Origin: Paramacrobiotus richtersi
Lineage: Eukaryota; Tardigrada; Eutardigrada; Parachela; Macrobiotidae
DNA length: 20,270 nt
Direction: 5' to 3'
Assembly (NCBI GenBank): GCA_034698045.1
Contig: JAQGAU010001249.1
Span: 1-20,270, forward strand
A program made the translations under genes and the position numbers. Of the stretch, positions 8,206 through 18,581 are shown one piece after another. Position 1 is the stretch's first letter; each line of letters starts with the position of its first letter. The notes under the pieces are model-generated. The model did not search any database and was not told the DNA's origin. It saw only the letters and a program-made list of their open reading frames with translations.

Positions 8206-9009
8206 CGCACATGATATTGTACATATCAAATTCTTTCTTTCGCCCGCGAAGGTCTTGAAAACTGTAGGCCCGACTACAAATTATATCATTCAAAAGGATG
8301 CTAACTATTTTAAGACTTTTAGCCAGTTGCCGGCGGTTTCTGCAGCGGAATTTACCACGATTACTGTATAAATGAAAATCAGGCTATCCAACTGCATCGT
8401 ATGCCAAAGTTTCACAATTCTTCCCATTCCTCCTGATAATGAAAGCAATCATCACCCATCTCACAAGCACCAGTCATGGCCGAAATCGATGCACAGCAAG
8501 CTCAACCTATTAAGAGTCACTTCCCAGATTCTAATGCTGTTCGCGAACGTCTGCAGAAGATGCCATAAACACGTGCCGTAAACCTGTACTTGGCAGTAAC
8601 TGCTGAGCTATTTAGTTAGTGGGACAAGAATGTACGGGCGCGTGAGATTGCAAAACTTCTTTACAGGTTTGAGCTTCGATAACTTGAAAAATGTCCTCAC
8701 TGAAGGCTCAACCTGCCGCCGAAGTATTCCTGACGAGATGCAACTCTTCCCGATTCTGCAGTCAGTGATCCAGTTAAGACAAACATATAAATACTACCTC
8801 TTAATCCTGCAATTAACAGGTCAGAATTATCAGGGTTTCTTATACTGTCCACGAAATATCACCTCAACTTATCAGATGTAACACCCAACATGCAACGTAA
8901 CAATTTGAATACAAATCTCATCAAAAACATCTTCTGTCGTTAAAGAGCGCAACAACTACCGTTACGTACGTTAATTCTGAGCATGCATCCAGCAAACCGT
9001 TGCAATTTA
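8206..9009. other. Ambiguous decayed coding on either strand
   Basis: Two readings compete. Plus strand, from the ATG at 8476: MAEIDAQQAQPIK, then after a TAA NLYLAVTAELFS and after a TAG NVRAREIAKLLYRFEL, loosely like a histone fold. Minus strand, 8600-8790: PSVRTFFKLSKL...KKFCNLTRP...PLTK, loosely like the Ty3 RT-RNase H connection (vRsFLGL...F...aRPL..L), which would continue the RT at 9010-9444. The minus reading is slightly favoured by context. 8206-8470 holds nothing recognised. Confidence 0.3.
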
Positions 9010-9444
9010 CAGCTGGGAAATTGTCGAGATGACCCATAGGCCATGTTGAAACAAGCGAAATTTTGATTCGGCCATGTTGAAAACAAAAGATTAGCATCTA
9101 GTGGTCTTTGTACGGCTATCGAGGTGTTCAAGATGTAGCTCAAACATTCTGCAGAAGATTAGCATATCGTCTATATAGTCAATGCGGAAGTTCTACAGAT
9201 ATCCCGATAGAACGGAGTTCATTATGTGTTGAAATACATTATGAGCAGTACATAGCCGGAACGGCACCACCTTGTTCTGGTAGTTGCCCGGGTTAGCCAA
9301 GAAGATTTTCTTATACCGAATATGGAGTGACCAAATATACATGTCAAAACGGTAACTTTTGGTATCTCCATAGCTGAAATATAAACAATGACGGGTATAT
9401 TGTTGAATGTGTGAGATATACTGTAAATATGGTAAAATGAACAT
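9010..9444 (-). pseudogene. Ty3/gypsy reverse transcriptase fragment
   Basis: A single minus-strand frame with only two stops (TAG at 9193-9195, TAA at 9091-9093). It shows the diagnostic RT order: ANPGNYQNKVVPFRLCTAHN, matching G.Y.y.v.PFGL..AP; VFQHIMNSVLSGYL; YIDDMLIF at 9166-9177, the catalytic YxDD; ELHLEHLD, the EHL element after it; and FNMAESKFRLFQHGLWVIS, the thumb lNl.KskF......lGhvIS. The fingers, expected at higher coordinates, are not readable, and FRL in place of FGL is a likely damaging change. The enzyme would synthesise cDNA of an LTR retrotransposon. Neither LTR was found. It is not part of the pol at 10.9-12.4 kb, because RT cannot follow integrase in one element. Confidence 0.8.
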
Positions 9445-10112
9445 GCTTGGCGATGGGCCAACTAAAGGCGTAAGTCTTTAGCAAATAAAAAACTTAGCGA
9501 AAGTTAGTATTCTGTTAGTCAGTATTCTATTAAATCATGAATATCCGCAAAATTATTTTATTAAAGACTCTAATTTGTGCGGTCTGAAAAGCAAAAAGTA
9601 CAGCGTGCATTTTACGAGTAGGATTCCTCCGTTTATGCGTTTGGTGTTCATGCAGTAGTCATGATACATGCCGCGGACCAAGCCGCTATCTACTGTTTGC
9701 GATTCTCGGAGAAGTTACTCGGGGGTTGCATTAAAAAGGATCATTAACCCTTCGAAGGAGTAGGTTGGAGGTGTAACTGTGCTTAACAGTCAAAGGCCAT
9801 CGTATCTTGGAAAAGGCTGACAACAGCGTCTTATAAAGTAGTACCATGATTCTTTTGGATTAAATCTGTCACAAAATCGAAGAATATTCTCAAATTCGGG
9901 TCGATTTCCTCGATACGAGTGGCAGCGTTTATTTCCGCCCGGTATGAGGGATTGGCAAAAATTGGCACAGCTGCAGTTGTGACCGGTGTTGCGGGTGTCG
10001 TTTATGGCGGAGTCACCGAAGTCCAGTTTGATAGTTGGAACACTTTCCGATGATGACTCAATAAATCCGTAATAAGGTCCCCTCGAAGAAACGCCTTCCA
10101 TATCTCCTGCTT
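9445..10112. other. No gene recognised
   Basis: A 103-codon minus-strand frame (9790-10101) contains RGNRPEFENILRFCDRF, faintly like a Gag capsid start (G....F..fl..f). It would be correctly placed upstream of the RT at 9010-9444. Not assigned. 9460-9780 holds no recognisable reading of the missing RT fingers. Confidence 0.4.
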
Positions 10113-10584
10113 TTGCTACTATGCATAAGCTGGAACAGCTTTCTGAAAGGAAAACGAGAAAATGCGGAAACGCAGTTCGGAATTCACTTTAACCGTTACT
10201 GTTTAAGCCTACATACATCCCTTATATACCAACAAGCAAATATGGAAGAACCGAATCCACGAAGAGTTACGGTACGGCCACAATTACAAAACCAAGGGAT
10301 AATGCCAGCATTAGATCCGTTAGTAAGGGTTTGGAAATGTCCTATAACTCATGACGGAAATCCTAAAGAATTACCGCGGACAATCTCTGCTGGTTTTACT
10401 TGGACTCTTAGCTAGGAACGTTACAATGATCAACCATAAACCCCCCTCACCCCCTACAAACATGTTATGCCAAGCAGTTGTTCGGCAAGAGCTTCACCAA
10501 AGGTCGCTACATGAACTATCAATGTACATTAACGATTGCATTATTATGTCAGGTCGGAAGCAGATCCGATTCATCGCCTCATAA
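10113..10584 (+). pseudogene. Gag-like fragment, uncertain
   Basis: Two overlapping plus-strand frames. The first (to 10415) has MEEPNPRRVTV and later HDGNPKELPRTISAGFTW, resembling the (F)DGnPkELp.Fi start of some invertebrate LTR-element capsids. The second (10351-10584) has ELHQRSLHELSMYINDC, resembling the L..R.Q..sE...Y segment found later in Ty3 Gag. One frameshift would join them. It lies in the opposite orientation to the pol fragments on both sides, implying nested insertion. The match is weak. Confidence 0.3.
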
Positions 10585-10900
10585 ACTGGATTTTCATCTC
10601 TTTGCTACATACTCATCTGCCGGGGCGGACGGCATCTAAAACTTTGACGCATTGGGATACCGACATCTATTCATTACACAACGCACTGTATACGACAACG
10701 GCTAGTTAGGACCCGTGATGGATTTACCGTTGTTCGTACCTGAAAATAACGGTATCCGTGACGTCGCAGTTCAACACGCAATGAGAATGTACAGGTGGTT
10801 TTAAAAACTCCTTAAAGACAAGCTATAACAGACCCAAGCATACTACGTTTTAGAGAATGTATCCTTAGAATATGGGTTGGCAAAATACAGCAGAAGACTA

Positions 10901-11143
10901 GGAGCTCCTACAAACGGGGTTCATTCGAAATGCTAGAATCAGAAATACCACAAACGACATAGCTGACGAGTATAAGAACCGTTCAGTCGGCACATCTATG
11001 CATTTAGCAAATTCCAGATGGGCTAGTCTTGCCCTAGAGTCATGAACTGAGCGTAGCACGTCAATCCACATTGTTTTTGGTAAGACGATGGTCTGATACT
11101 TGGTTTTATTTACCTCAGCCAGTGGAAGAGGATTTATCTATCA
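10901..11143 (-). pseudogene. Ty3/gypsy integrase N-terminal zinc-domain fragment
   Basis: An 81-codon minus-strand frame free of stops. It contains YQTIVLPKTMWIDVLRSVHD, then RARLAHLEFAKCIDVPTERF. This follows the family pattern LVvPk.lr..VL...HD...aGHlGf.kT...i..rF, the HHCC zinc-binding domain that precedes the DDE core. The two His are present (VHD and AHLEF), with one extra residue between them. The Cys pair after it is not clear. It lies downstream, in transcription order, of the RNase H remnant at 11583-11875 but about 300 bases farther than usual, so an insertion separates them. The DDE core is not readable beyond this point. Confidence 0.6.
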
Positions 11144-11582
11144 GTCAATTTCCGTTTTGCACGTCGCACCTTCTTTGTCTACTTTTTTTGGTTGACATTG
11201 TTCTGGTTCCTCTTAAAATCTATTTTCGCGCTTAAAAGGTTCCAACGCTCAATCATTAAATATATCCTTTTCCTTCGGTTTAACCCTTTATCGTGTTGCA
11301 GGATGTTGTTCCTTGTGAACGAATTCCCGAGAAATTACCCACGGAACAATGTTCCGGACGGTAGAGGTTTCGTACTGTTTATCACATGACATAAATTCCG
11401 AAGGCATGTCATTTCCGGAAGCCCTGTACTGGTTGGGTGAGTTCTACACGGAGCTACTCCACTGTCTCTTCCACACACACCAAGTGCGCGCCGAAGACAA
11501 AGTTCGGCTGGTTTTTCGACACCCAGGACACATTAACTCCACGTTTTCCACATCCGTAACATCGGCTGAGGTTTTTCACTCA
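11144..11582. other. Spacer inside the minus-strand pol remnant
   Basis: This lies between the RNase H linker and the integrase zinc domain. It holds ORFs of 65-81 codons on the plus strand without recognisable domains, and a short palindrome ACGGAACAATGTTCCG at about 11341. It is probably a later insertion or eroded pol. Confidence 0.4.
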
Positions 11583-11875
11583 GGTTGTGGATGACTCCGC
11601 TAGATCCTCTAAAAGGTAAATTATTCGTAAGCAGAACTCGTTGTTCAGTTGTTCAGAGCGTAAGTCTACTGTTTTGGCGGTGAACGCCGAGACAGTTGCA
11701 TCTTTAATCCTTTCAGGGACTAGTGGGTTCCTTCATAGTGCATCGGCGTCAACATTATCCTTCCATGCTCGGTGTATAAGTTCAAAATCAAATTCCGACA
11801 GTCGCAGCGACCAACGTTGCAACCTATCGTTTTCGGTGCGTAGTCTGAGCAGCCACTACATACTTGCGTGAACGT
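11583..11875 (-). pseudogene. Ty3/gypsy RNase H end and integrase linker
   Basis: The minus-strand frame reads VHASM-stop-WLLRL, ENDRLQRWSLRLSEFDFE, LIHRAWKDNVDADAL-stop-RNPL. This is the highly typical TDH.sl.WL......RLqRW.LRLsEfdFe...RpGk.NvdADaLSRnP end of RNase H; Gly of the pGk turn is Trp and the Ser of LSR is a stop (TGA, 11733-11735). It continues as VDLRSEQLNNEFCLRIIYLL, the usual helical linker before integrase, to a TGA at 11580. RNase H degrades the RNA strand during cDNA synthesis. This is the clearest single domain in the window. Confidence 0.85.
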
Positions 11876-11909
11876 ATCTGTGTGATCGTATTTTATTTTA
11901 TGGCAGTTG

Positions 11910-12410
11910 CTATTCATCTTGCAGTGACTGCAGTCCTCGCTCAATACGGTCACGTGGGCAAAAGGTCTCATCATAATGACAGAACCGAAACCTAAACAGC
12001 CCTGAGCGGCTCGACTTCTTCGTGAACCATCCTGATATCGTAAAACTGCTCGAGAAATGCGGAATCCTAGCTGTAATTATTAAAACAAAGCTTTCAGCTA
12101 GATTGAAAAATCGCATAGGTAGCTCTCTACATAGGTAAAAATGCCTTCTCTAAGGAAACTTTTCAGAAGAATCAAGATCTTGGAGAACGATCCCTTCACT
12201 GACCTGCTGTCGAATGTTGACGAGTACGCCATCTATACACATGAAATCTACTAGTCTCATCTTGCGGGGGTCAATTAAGTTACCGACAAGGAACAGCTGC
12301 AGAAAGGCCGGAAGCTGTTCAACGATGGTTTCTTTCTTACAAGGTTTTTCTGTGCTTTCTCCGACCAGATGCAGAAAAGCCGGATCTCGATAGTAAAGCG
12401 GTGAGCACAT
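11910..12410 (-). pseudogene. Ty3/gypsy reverse transcriptase fragment (second element)
   Basis: One minus-strand frame, one stop (TAG 12150-12152). It has MCIDGVLVNIRQQVSEGIVL, matching Y(M/I)DDVLv....v.EGi..L with the catalytic YxDD changed to CIDG, and then FFNLAESFVLIITARI, matching the thumb LtLNLaKC.Fl.t.i. Upstream LPAFLQLFLVGNLI may be the eroded AP.tFQ..... segment. Spacing from thumb to the RNase H motif is about 215 bases, far shorter than in intact pol, so RT-RNase H is internally deleted. Same element as 11583-11875 and 10901-11143. Loss of the second catalytic Asp means no activity. Confidence 0.65.
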
Positions 12411-13938
12411 GGCACGGTGTCCCGCTTCATTCAGTCAACGCGAGCCGCCCAGCAAAGACTACCCTGTTATCTTAACACCTGCCGCTGCTCGTTACGGCCA
12501 CAATAAGTTGCCGTCAAAAGATAAAAGTATTTGGGCTTGGACACTCAAACCTTCTTATCAACTGCATCATTCACAGGCATCACAGCGACACTCTATTGGT
12601 GCTAGTCATGGACATTACTTTTGAGAAAAACATTGCTAGCGGCCAGATTCGTTGTCCTTATTTAGCAGTACATTTCGATTCAGACCCGTTACCTTCTACA
12701 CACATTTCGCACAGTTGCACTAATTTCTAAGGGCATGTTTTTATCATGGGTGATATGCGAAATCCTTGACACGTCCCCTGGATGAAGATGATCCCGTGGG
12801 ACTTGTCCAATTCGATATGTATATCTGGACACTGCAAATTCAGAACAAAATCTCCTAAGCACCCAAGATACGAGCATCTTCATCACATCGTAGCTTTTTT
12901 CTACAGGCCATCCTTCCCAAGCTAACTCGATCGCGGTAAGAATGTTGAATGTAACTCAGCCTTGTGACAAATTATTTTTGAAGAATGGAAATTCACGCTG
13001 ATTTATGTTTTACTCATAAAATGAGGAACGATGTTATTTATAATTAATGTGAAAGTGCGGCGGGCGTTGCCCGAACCCGAACAGTGGAGGAAATGTACCA
13101 ACCATGCATAGAGAACTTGGAGGTAAGTGCGATCAAGGTGCAACCTAGGGGAGAGTGCGTCCCTTGTGCTCCAAGGATTTCCTGCCTACGGTAGTTCGCA
13201 TAATCATAAGTAAAAGAATTCCTAAAAATGGACTGCAAGGATACATTTATAGCTATCATGTACTGTTGTCCGTTCGAAATACCCAGCGAGAAGAAGACCC
13301 ATTTCAGTGGTTGGAAGTCCACCAAACTGAGCATCTGGATGTCCGCAACGCGACTCCAGTTTGTCTTAGATTGCTTGCCTAATGTCCCCTTTCTGCAGAC
13401 AGGTGACTAAGAGTTCACTAACGCTAAAAAATAAAGATAAAGTAAAGTACACTGTGGATATATACACGAGTAAATATGGTGCACGCTGCGTCGAAGCGTG
13501 GGATCTCTTGGTGATCACGGGAGTTGATTGAGCGTAATTGGTTGTTGAGCCATTGGGCGTTAAACTTAGTCCTGTGACGGGCGGCGTCCGGACTTGCTGT
13601 GTGTCGGAGAGCAGTATCTTCAGCGATCTTCAACGATCTTCAGCGATCTACCGGCAACTCGTGCCTCCTTACTTAAGCGCCGTTTACTCTAACGGAAGTG
13701 GTAAAGCTCTGTCGATTTGCCTGCATGGAGGTGCCCTGGCAACACGAAAGGAAGACTCCATCTGCGGACATACAAATTTCGAAACTAAACCTTTCATAAA
13801 GTGCTGTTCTGTCCTATCATACGATGTTCTGTGCAGAATATCGACTTCTAGATATACTTAGCAACTCCATGAATGCAAATCATCCCCAGAGAGCAGTGTT
13901 TAGCCACTTGATGGGATGAGTTAGTCCAACAGGTAATC
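12411..13938. other. No gene recognised; splice-like sites
   Basis: ORFs of 60-107 codons lie on both strands without domains. A strong acceptor-like TAGCTTTTTTCTACAG ends at 12905. A perfect donor-like TTGGAG|GTAAGT lies at about 13120-13121, preceded by a short frame (TVEEMYQPCIENLE). AATAAAG occurs near 13430. The 12689-12886 minus frame (RIGQVPRDHLHPGDV) is protein-like but unassigned. No LTR pair could be matched by eye. Confidence 0.45.
13617..13646. repeat. 10-bp tandem repeat, three units
   Basis: TCTTCAGCGA, TCTTCAACGA, TCTTCAGCGA stand head to tail, followed by a partial TCT. A simple minisatellite-like expansion in a region with no assigned gene. Confidence 0.9.
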
Positions 13939-14460
13939 ATGGACAGGTCGGATCGGCGACTGATGTGCCACTTCCAGTGTCAGGCCTTTTGTACCTGTAA
14001 GACCGTAGCGAAGATTCTGGCGCAGCGTTGATCGCCAATGCAAGTCTTGGGCCGGTTACCTCTATACTTGAAAGACGGCGCCTTGGCGTGGTATCACAGA
14101 GCAAATATACCGCGCACTATTACGTGACAAGAATCAAAAACTACGTTATTAACAGAGTTTAGGCCGCCAGGGTATCCGGAACACAAATTAAGAGGTCATA
14201 ATAAACGTAAAATGCTATGATAAAACCTTATATGATTATTTCACTGATGTTCAAACAAGTTTTGACGTATTAGGAGAGCTGGGCAAAAGGCATACCGAGA
14301 AGGAAAGGCGGATTTATTGACGGAAGGATTGTCTGGCCAGTTACTAGAAAAAGTAACATTATTAGAACCAGAAAGTCCCTGCAGCTGCGTAAGACCGAAT
14401 GACATTTGTAAATGCATATGTAATTATCGAACGCAGTTCGTGATCATGATCAGTGATTAA
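13939..14460 (+). pseudogene. Ty3/gypsy Gag (capsid) remnant
   Basis: The core reads RLPLYLKDGALAWYHRANIP (from 14053), the signature l.lyLkg.A..Wy of Ty3-type capsid, followed by TLLTEFRPPGYPEHKLR (W..l...L...F.P......lr). The next frame gives KTLYDYFTDVQTSFDVLG and EKERRIY; the first frame resumes with LLTEGLSGQLLEKVTLLEP, the K...lL.GL...l...v family block. So the reading leaves and re-enters the same frame through two compensating indels. In-frame TGAs lie at 14029 and 14125 (the latter where Trp is usual). Gag forms the particle shell that holds element RNA. No start is chosen with confidence. Confidence 0.75.
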
Positions 14461-15540
14461 ACTCTCGTGTTGTACAGGATCATTATGGCACCTGCATATG
14501 GCAGAAAGCTGTTAGCTGTCACCCTTGGCCGCGTAAATAACTGTAATAAAATTTGAGCCAAGCTGGTAAGAGTCACACTTCAGATTCCAGCCATGATTAA
14601 TACAACTAATTATTTTATGCTTGCGAAAATTTTTTTTTGAAGCATTTCCTCTCAGTTCAACGCGAATACATTATGGTTGTTACAATGGCCGTTTTGCAAA
14701 CCAGTCAATTGTGCCTGTTCTCGATGTTTTTGCAATTCTATGCTGAAGCAGGACGCTCACTTACATAACCACAAACACAGCTGTAGGACATTGAGCTAAT
14801 CATGTGCACGATGTTAAAGCGTGACAATAACATGGAATGACAAATCTACCCCATGACACGACGCTCATCGGATTGTTGGATCGTTTTCTAAGCGCAATGG
14901 CAGCAGTCAGTGCAACCCTTGCCAGCTGTTACTGCTTTTATCGGCGGCTACGAAGGATCTGGCGTAGCCTGGGGTTTTCTCCTCCCACACTAGTATGTAG
15001 GCACGGCCATTCGGCAGATCTTATTACCATGGTAGATGATCACTTCATGCCGAACTTCCATTCTACTGTCCATGCTGTTTCCGGGCTTACCCGCTCCACG
15101 GAGTTTAAAGAATCCATTTTGAGAGATCTTTCGACAGATCCTCCGAAAGACCTTTAGGTGTTGTTTGTACCTGGTAAGCCTTAACTGTGGTACGTATCGC
15201 AGTTCTGCAGAATTCTCATGCTTCCCGACATCGGCCTAATTTTCCTGAGGAGTTGCTGGCCTTACTAAGCATAGAACGTTCAAAAGATCGTTGTGTTCAA
15301 GGCATCACAGCCCTCTAGCTCCGACTGTGAGACCATATAACTTTGCTTGATTAGTCTTCCATTTCTGACAGACGGCGTCCCGTAGCACCTCCTGCCTGTG
15401 GGCCTTCTCCTCGTATGCGAAATCTCTCATTTGCTCCATTTGGTGTTTAAAATTTCCTGTCGAGTCTTGGTGAAGATTTGAAGAATGCCTTCAAAGGAGG
15501 CAGCCGTAAACCAGCCGGCATTGTCCGTAAGTATTATTGA
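14461..15540. other. Between Gag and protease; possible zinc-knuckle trace
   Basis: The only long frame is 14837-15157 (106 codons), which contains CYCFYRR and PTLVCRHGHSAD. C..HGHsA recalls a CCHC zinc knuckle that normally sits between Gag and protease, but the remaining Cys are missing. The rest of the stretch shows nothing recognisable, apart from a GTAAGTATT donor-like site near 15525. Confidence 0.3.
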
Positions 15541-15825
15541 ATCTCCCACCCTTACAACTTGCTACCAGCAAGGAAAACTAATTCGATTAATTGCTTATCG
15601 GATAGCCTACTTCCTGACATGACCTTTTCCGACGCACGTTCGCCTCAACATTCCTAGCAGGGAGCCCATGTTTACGTCAACGTATCTGGCAAGCCACAAC
15701 GTTCACTTCAGCTCAACACCCTTGGCGTGACCTTCGGTACCAGAATCATTTCCCATCATCAGGTAAGCCACATTGCGTGTAATGTTCTGCTAAATTCACG
15801 GGACTGGCAATACTTTGTCGAATAA
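15541..15825 (+). pseudogene. Ty3/gypsy aspartic protease-like fragment
   Basis: One plus-strand frame with a single TAG at 15655. After it comes AHVYVNVSGKPQRSLQLNTL, then GVTFGTRIIS. This matches the retropepsin entry ...v.v.v.Gkp...LqLDTGAdvT.is, with the catalytic DTG decayed to NTL. It stands downstream of the Gag at 13939-14460 on the same strand, the normal gag-protease order, though about 1.2 kb farther than usual. Protease would cut the polyprotein. RT is not visible after it. Confidence 0.4.
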
Positions 15826-16460
15826 TTTAAGCCTATACACTACTAAACTATTTTATTGCGCATTTTAAGATTACAGTTTAATTTTAGGGTCGTATATCAT
15901 GATACACAATTTCTCGAGAAACAATTACTGTATCAGTTGACATCATCATCTTGCAGTCTGCATCAAAAACATACCTGTTTAAAATTGTTGAAATGTGTTT
16001 CAAAGGTCCCGAAATAATTGTGTGATAGCCATCTGATTTACTTTAGTAGTGAAACACTGTAGCTATGAACTTGGTAGTGGCGTTCTGCACGGTAGATAAG
16101 GATATTGCTGGAGAGCGCGGCGCTTCAATGAGCCAAGTTTCTCATCTTGTATACACAGTAAGGTCAAAAGCATGTCAGTTTAAAATGATTATGCATTGTG
16201 CAGTGAAATCCGCTTGGCGCAAAACGCAGTTAACGCACGCCGAAGGGTTGCCTGAAGTTCTGGTACGTACGGCGAAAATCGCGGGTTTGCGCGGCCTTTT
16301 TTGTGAACCAGAGTTGACGGAATCCTTGGGCTAAATCTATCGCGGTGAAATAATTTCTTTTGGTCGACTGTAGTACCGCTTCTACTGAAGGTATTCAGTA
16401 TCGGTCCACTTAAACTTTTTCTATGAGCGTTTCGAAAATCAGCAGAAGATTCATAATTGC
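15826..16460. other. No gene recognised
   Basis: AT-rich to 16060, then a plus-strand frame 16065-16334 (89 codons; ends GLRGLFCEPELTESLG) that I do not recognise. The expected reverse transcriptase of the upstream gag-protease remnant is absent. Confidence 0.45.
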
Positions 16461-17028
16461 GTGGACCCCGTCGACAACGCGTTCAGACCCGGTAGGTTCT
16501 GCTGGTATTCCTCATTGTCCCATCCTATATATCACCAAAAACATCGATTGTGTGTTCCTGGTTTTTTAACGTCATTGTATACGAATGCTCGGTCGAGATG
16601 GCTCCAGGATTTGCTATTGAATGCCTTCGGGCCACCAGGCTACACTTCTTGTATGACGAGATATTTAAATGAACGCAACGAGACAGATAGTGAGTCTAGT
16701 GAACTCACTTAACGGACGCTATGAAGACGGTAGACCCTCAGGGCACGTTGGGGAAACCCTGGAGGCTACCGAGATATTAGTAAACGGTTTAACGGGTAGC
16801 TTATTAAGAGACGTCTCATGCTTTAAACGACAGAGAACTAAAGATTCTAAAGCAAAGACTGAGATATATACTGCTGAAATATCATGGCTGAACAAGTCTT
16901 GCGATTATACACCCCGTCCAATAGTCAATGCATTCGACGGTGGCATGCGAGATTATTCCCGCGGGGCACATGTTCTGTTGAACTGTCACCTTTGGACGGA
17001 GGCTGGTTTGATGCATGGTGCCCAATGA
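16461..17028 (+). pseudogene. Second Ty3/gypsy-type Gag remnant
   Basis: The first frame (16461-16712) carries RWLQDLLLNAFGPPGY, the W..f...l..aFgPp.y capsid block, and then RYLNERNETDSES, like L..R.Q...ES. The second frame (16669-17028) continues with HVGETLEATEILVNGLTGSL, like the e..K...lv.GL...l block. The 44-base overlap means one small frameshift. Order and spacing fit the C-terminal half of a capsid domain. It differs in sequence from the Gag at 13939-14460, so it comes from another element. A zinc knuckle and protease are not seen after it; instead a GC-richer patch follows. Confidence 0.55.
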
Positions 17029-17410
17029 GCCTTTGAAAGTTTCCTGCACGATGATAGAACCAGCACGTCGCTGGTTCAGGGGAGAAACGCGGAAACACAC
17101 GACATAAAGGCATCTGCCCTTTAATGGCGTAAAGCGACACAAACACGGGCCTAGCGCAGTAGCGCTGGCGAAAGACGGAAAAGCATCTGACCAAGATCGA
17201 GCCAAAGGTCAACTAATGAATGCTGGCGAGACGGCATGCGCAGCATGCGAGTCGAGCCGCATGAAATCGAAAAGCGCACTCACAACGCAGCGGCACGTGT
17301 ACGTACCCGCTGCACACAGACAGACAGCACAAGACACAGCACACACAGAACAGAGAAACGTACTACCTCCTGAGTCGAGAGGTGTGCCTCTCTAACAACG
17401 ATAAGGTTTG
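17029..17410. repeat. GC-richer patch with perfect hairpins, LTR- or SINE-like
   Basis: Visibly richer in G and C, and in CACA/CAGA runs, than its surroundings, and free of coding signal. It has two perfect hairpins: GAACCAGC-ACGTC-GCTGGTTC at 17057-17077 and GAGAGG-TGTG-CCTCTC at 17377-17392, plus GCATGCGCAGCATGC near 17235. On the minus strand an ATTAAA polyadenylation-like signal lies near 17120. It follows the Gag remnant directly. Whether it is an LTR in reverse, a SINE or a promoter patch cannot be decided without a second copy. Confidence 0.35.
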
Positions 17411-17468
17411 CGCGCCTCCTACCTATGGCAGTGGTTGCCCAATTCCCAGCATTTGCTGAGCTACCATT

Positions 17469-17849
17469 TTGCGAGGTTCCTCACAATATAACACGAATAA
17501 TATGTATACGTTATATTTAATATCGACACTGCATTTGCTTGTGCAAGACAAGTGGTTAGACCTCTCCCTGCATACCTTTCACAATTTTGACGGCGCGCAG
17601 GATGGGTTCCAATATTTTTCCTGTTACGAGATGCTGGGATACGAAACAGCTCTGAACATTGTCCAGCAAATACCGATAACTCTCCCCTTTGCTAGAATCG
17701 TCCACAAAGTTCCAGGCGGAACGCTAACTCCAGTCAACGTATTTCTCAGACAGAAAAAGTTCGCTTGCAGTTTAACTCCCGTGGCGTCTTCACGTGTCCA
17801 GCATTTCAAAGATACTGTCTATGGTTTATGGAAAGCCTTTTGGCTGTGA
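17469..17849 (+). pseudogene. 126-codon ORF, possibly integrase C-terminal part
   Basis: Begins MRGSSQYNTNNMY, is hydrophobic for the first 40 residues, and then reads HNFDGAQDGFQYFSCYEMLG. That recalls the (Y)N.a.h..tg.sPf...fGyep segment after the integrase core of Ty3 elements. The match is faint and nothing else in the frame supports it. The minus frame 17624-17809 is an alternative. The ORF is followed by an acceptor-like TACTTTTGCATTTACAG ending near 17910. Confidence 0.2.
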
Positions 17850-18581
17850 TCGTCTGACCAAAATTGCGACCACCAATACAGTAGACAGGTTAATTGTACT
17901 TTTGCATTTACAGGTGTAGCATCCCTTGCTAGGAATCTATACGGAACTCGCAATCGCCTATATACTCTTGAAACTTCAATCTCAAACTCTTGCATCTACC
18001 CCCATTGCACACATCGCGGTCTGGTTCATATTGGCCAGGCCGCAAACAGAACATAAATCGATAAATACAAGGAATCCTGGATATCTTACACAGGTCTTAT
18101 CATCAAGATGCGATGTACAAGATGAAGTTATTCTTCTAACGTCTTATTCCTCGAACATCGAACCTCGAAGATGAAGTTATTTTTCCTCCGGCCTAACAGG
18201 AAAGGTAACATTCGCCAGACGGCCATATGTGGCATAACGGTGGGTACGAAGCAGCTCATATATGAGATGTTCAATTATCGGTTATCATTTCTGTGCTATG
18301 ATTCCGGCATGATTTCCGTTCGGCGAGGCCTTTCTTCCCAAACACACTAGAAACTGCAAGGGAACGAACTGGACCCGTTCGTGCGGACTGCATGATTATG
18401 TGCAGTTGGCCGTGCTTTCTGGTTCCGTGTATTGATATGTGCGCAAATCTCACATAGGTTTGATATTGACTAATTTATCTCAGCATACGGTAAGCCCGCA
18501 CATTATCCACGTTAACAAGGTAATAATACTGGTACTAATTTAAAGCGACAGAAACAATGTGGACGAACACCCGTTTAAAAT
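17850..18581. other. No gene recognised
   Basis: Short ORFs only. 18171-18350 (plus, 59 codons, MKLFFLRPNRKGNIRQTAIC) starts within one of two near-identical AGATGAAGTTATT(C/T)TTC words about 50 bases apart (18119 and 18169). No domain was seen on either strand. Confidence 0.45.

Noticed and set aside
7890-8210. 106-codon minus-strand hydrophobic ORF
   Set aside because: It is antisense to the Lys-rich end of the JmjC-containing frame; Phe/Leu richness is what reverse-read Lys/Asn codons give.
11300-11420. Minus-strand RNLCHVINSTKPLPSGTLF read as the integrase C..CQ..K block
   Set aside because: A far better integrase zinc-domain match lies farther downstream at 10901-11143, so this would be out of order.
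12895-12940. Acceptor TTTTTTCTACAG followed 29 bases later by GTAAG, a possible micro-exon
   Set aside because: No flanking exons in compatible frames; single splice-like words are expected by chance in 20 kb.
16065-16334. 89-codon ORF considered as a mitochondrial carrier piece (KIAGLRGLF)
   Set aside because: Only one short word resembles the carrier repeat; the P-x-D/E-x-x-K/R signature is absent.
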